Below are positions 61,923-64,000 of a DNA stretch of 64,000 bases, piece by piece; positions within the stretch are counted from its first letter, which is position 1, and the number at the start of each line of letters is the position of its first letter. The notes beneath the pieces were generated by a model, which was not told the origin of the DNA, ran no database searches, and saw only the letters and a program-made list of their open reading frames with translations. Position numbers and translations under genes: made by a program. The stretch lies in the NCBI RefSeq assembly GCF_014873755.1, contig NZ_JADBEG010000001.1:436501-500500 (forward strand), read 5' to 3'. Origin of the DNA: Amycolatopsis lexingtonensis (GTDB taxonomy: Bacteria > Actinomycetota > Actinomycetes > Mycobacteriales > Pseudonocardiaceae).

Positions 61923-62774
61923 TCAGACGCGGTCGGCGGCGATGAGCAGGTAGTGGAAGCTGCCTTCGCGGTAGGCCGTCAGGAACGGGTCCTCGATCCC
62001 GGTCGCGACCGACGACTGCGCCCGCAGCTCCCAGTAGGGGATCGTCGCCGCGGTCAGGTCGACGACGTTGATCGGCACGAATCCGTTGGCGGACAACGCC
62101 TTGAAGTAGTCGCCGCGGGCGTGGATGTTGCAGATGTAGTGCTGGTCGATCTGGCTCACCGCCCGCGACCGGCCGCCGGTGACGTCGTTGTAGCACCCGG
62201 TGATGGTCACGTACCGCCCGCCGGGCTTGAGCTGCCGCGCGTGTTCGGCGAAGAGGTCGTGCAGGTCCACGTACATCGTGCTCTCGTTGTTCCAGATGCC
62301 TTGGAACGCCCCGGTTTCGAAGCCGGTGTCGAGCATGTTGCGCAGGTGGTAGCGCACCGAGCCGTCGATCCCGCGGTCTCGCACGTGCTGGTTGGCGAAC
62401 CCGACCTGTTGCTCGGAGATGGAGATCCCGTCGACCTGGCAGCCGAAGCGCAGGTGGGCCATGACGCTCGTGCCGCCGCGGCCGCAGCCGGCGTCCAGCA
62501 GCCGGTCCGACGGCGCGATCGGGCCCAGGTGGTCGAGCAGGACTTCGGCCTGCGCGGTCTCGAGCCGGTGCATCTCCGCGATGATGGCTTCGTCGCGCGT
62601 CGCCTCGGGCGTTTCGAGGACGGCCGGGTCGTAGTCGCCGAGCCCGTAGTGGTGGTGGTACAGACCGTCGACGTCGCCCAGCCGGAGGTTCACCGGGTCC
62701 TTTTCCGCGTTCCAGTAGTCGGCGACCGACTGCTGGTAAGCGGTGCGGGCCACGGGCTGGTCGATAGCGGTCAT
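61923..62774 (-). CDS. Geranyl diphosphate 2-C-methyltransferase
   Basis: A 283-aa SAM-dependent enzyme methylating C2 of geranyl diphosphate, the committed step to 2-MIB. SAM site RLLDAGCGRGGTSVMAHLRF; family blocks GLYHHHYGLGDYD, GISISEQQVGFANQ, FQGIWNNESTMYVDLHDLF and GGRYVTITGCYND. First gene of the operon, 27 bp before the cyclase. Repeated TCCTTGTCCCC elements flank its probable promoter. Confidence 0.93.
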   Translation of the reverse strand: MTAIDQPVARTAYQQSVADYWNAEKDPVNLRLGDVDGLYHHHYGLGDYDPAVLETPEATRDEAIIAEMHRLETAQAEVLLDHLGPIAPSDRLLDAGCGRGGTSVMAHLRFGCQVDGISISEQQVGFANQHVRDRGIDGSVRYHLRNMLDTGFETGAFQGIWNNESTMYVDLHDLFAEHARQLKPGGRYVTITGCYNDVTGGRSRAVSQIDQHYICNIHARGDYFKALSANGFVPINVVDLTAATIPYWELRAQSSVATGIEDPFLTAYREGSFHYLLIAADRV

Positions 62775-62791
62775 CGAGTAACTCCTCGGTC

Positions 62792-62862
62792 GATTCCTTG
62801 GGGGACAAGGAATCGTCCCCTCGGGATCGACGCTAGTGCCGGGAGTTTCGCGGGGACAAGGA
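62792..62862 (-). promoter_or_regulatory. Promoter region of the 2-MIB operon with repeated elements
   Basis: GGGGACAAGGA occurs at 62801-62811 and 62852-62862, 51 bp apart. The first copy is part of the inverted repeat GATTCCTT/AAGGAATC (62792-62799, 62807-62814). A TAGCGT -10-like hexamer on the minus strand lies between them. Confidence 0.5.
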
Positions 62863-62996
62863 GCTTCACTCGCGCCGCGCGGGCGTTGCCCGTCTGGCCC
62901 AGCGGCGCCCCTGCGCGGGGTGGCACGGTCTCCGGAACCGGCATTCGATCGGGACCCCGCGCTCCCCGTCAGAGGGACGGCACGTGACCGTGGGTG

Positions 62997-64000
62997 TCAG
63001 ACGACTTCGAGGTTGGCCATCATCCCCATGTCTTCGTGTTCGGCGTTGTGGCAGTGGAAGAGGTACCGCCCGCGGTAGCCGTCGAACCGGGTGACGATCT
63101 CGGCCGCTTCACCCGGCCGGAGCGCGATCGTGTCCTTGAGGCCGCCGTCGTGCGGCAGCGGCGGCCGCCCGCCGCGGGAGAGTACCCGGAACGCGGCGAG
63201 GTGCAGGTGCACCGGGTGGTGGACGTCCGCGACCAGCCGCCACACCTCGACGTCGCCGAGCCGGACCGTGACGTCGGTGCGGGCCGGGTCGAACGCCCGC
63301 CCGCCGATCACCCAGCCGTGCCCGCCGGGTTGCTGCCCGGCGCTGAAGGAAAACTCGCGCACGCGCACCGGCGGGCCCCACGACGGCAGGTCCGCCGACA
63401 GCACCGGCGGGACCCGGCTGTCGTCGGCCACGCGGCGCGCGATCCGGAACGCCATCACTTCGGCGGTCCGCCCGGCGCCCAGCTTGTTGAGCAGCCGGAC
63501 GCGGCCGCCCACCGGCACGCCCGCGAAGTCGACGACCACGTCGTAGCGCTCGGCGGGCGCGATGGGCAGCGAAAAGTGGGTGACCGGCGCGGCGAGCAGG
63601 CCCTGGTCCGCGCCGACCTGCACGAGCGGCAGCCGGCGTCCGTCGTCGGTGACGGCTTCGAGTTCGTAGTGCCGGGCGTTCGACGCGTTGAGCAGGCGCA
63701 GCCGGTACCGGGCCGTGTCGGCTTCGTGCACCGGCCACGGCGCGCCGTTGACCAGGATGACGTCGCCGAGCACGCCGCCCAGGAAGCTTTCCCGGACGCC
63801 CGGCCGGTTCCGCAGCGTCGCGTCGACCGACGGGTAGTCGAGCGTGCCGTCCGCGGCGAACGCGCGGTCGGTGAGCACCAGCGGCAGCTCGCGGGGTCCC
63901 GAGGGCAGGCCGAGTGCTTCTTCGGCGTCGTCGCGGACGATGTGGAGCCCGGCCAGGCCGCGCCAGAGCGCCGGCGCGGTGAAGTCCATCCGGTGGTCGT
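62997..64000 (-). CDS. Multicopper oxidase, 5' end outside the window
   Basis: The C-terminal 334 or so residues of a three-domain multicopper oxidase of the CotA/bilirubin-oxidase type. Trinuclear and type-1 copper ligands are visible in HHPVHLHLAAF and LFHCHNAEHEDMGMM; DHRMDFTAPALWRGLAGLH at the window edge follows the second-cupredoxin HxH region. Such enzymes oxidise phenols or metals. It is on the same strand as the 2-MIB operon but 222 bp upstream of it, and that gap shows its own promoter elements, so the two are probably separate. Confidence 0.9.
   Translation of the reverse strand, partial: DHRMDFTAPALWRGLAGLHIVRDDAEEALGLPSGPRELPLVLTDRAFAADGTLDYPSVDATLRNRPGVRESFLGGVLGDVILVNGAPWPVHEADTARYRLRLLNASNARHYELEAVTDDGRRLPLVQVGADQGLLAAPVTHFSLPIAPAERYDVVVDFAGVPVGGRVRLLNKLGAGRTAEVMAFRIARRVADDSRVPPVLSADLPSWGPPVRVREFSFSAGQQPGGHGWVIGGRAFDPARTDVTVRLGDVEVWRLVADVHHPVHLHLAAFRVLSRGGRPPLPHDGGLKDTIALRPGEAAEIVTRFDGYRGRYLFHCHNAEHEDMGMMANLEVV

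Overview
The window is high-GC actinobacterial DNA. Secreted cellulases and hemicellulases with CBM2 modules, CebR-type operators, class F sortase, a 2-methylisoborneol (2-MIB) cluster with family 2B encapsulin genes and a selenocysteine formate dehydrogenase all point to a soil actinomycete. An Amycolatopsis-like member of the Pseudonocardiaceae is my best guess, but that is an inference from gene content, not from a marker gene.

Layout. 1-5645: a selenoprotein formate dehydrogenase running off the left edge, an MFS transporter broken by an internal deletion, an acyl-CoA dehydrogenase and a TetR repressor, all on the minus strand, facing a latex-clearing protein (rubber oxygenase); shared GATAC/GTATC inverted repeats tie the last three together. 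5649-9335: class F sortase with a secreted choice-of-anchor protein, a LysR regulator and an LLM oxidoreductase. 9354-10826: an IS66-type insertion sequence with a perfect 8-bp target duplication and a frameshifted transposase. 10874-21620: an HNH/DUF222 protein, a zinc-binding-type dehydrogenase, an AraC regulator, LysR plus sdhCAB (succinate dehydrogenase), an MFS/SGNH operon and TetR. 21736-22226: a gene-free block of paired palindromic repeats, with a second copy near 46.2 kb. 22261-27640: three polysaccharide hydrolases (GH10, GH12, GH9), each with a CebR-type box. 27738-33039: LysR/SDR/NTF2, MarR/NTF2 and a Tat-exported phospholipase C with a PHO-box-like site. 33063-34496: an IS3-family element sitting exactly inside a shared hairpin terminator. 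34525-44430: an FAH-family hydrolase divergent from a GH78 rhamnosidase, SGNH esterase and GH2 beta-galactosidase operon under a LacI-type operator. 44435-48456: dehydrogenase, CGNR regulator, DUF1540, methyltransferase and XRE-cupin regulator. 48517-53127: a hydroxyproline catabolic operon. 53287-57847: drug exporter, darcynin-family protein, epimerase and a CE15 glucuronoyl esterase. 57954-62774: the 2-MIB operon (methyltransferase, terpene cyclase and two tandem encapsulin shell genes, one frameshifted at a G7 run). 62997-64000: a multicopper oxidase running off the right edge.

Together the genes describe a saprophyte that attacks plant polymers (cellulose, xylan, rhamnogalacturonan, lignin-carbohydrate esters), rubber, hydroxyproline and phospholipids, with each substrate set under its own local repressor and operator. 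The most noteworthy observations are the SECIS-directed UGA in formate dehydrogenase, the tandem encapsulin pair with a homopolymer frameshift, the composite palindromic repeat family, and the IS3 insertion that splits a bidirectional terminator.
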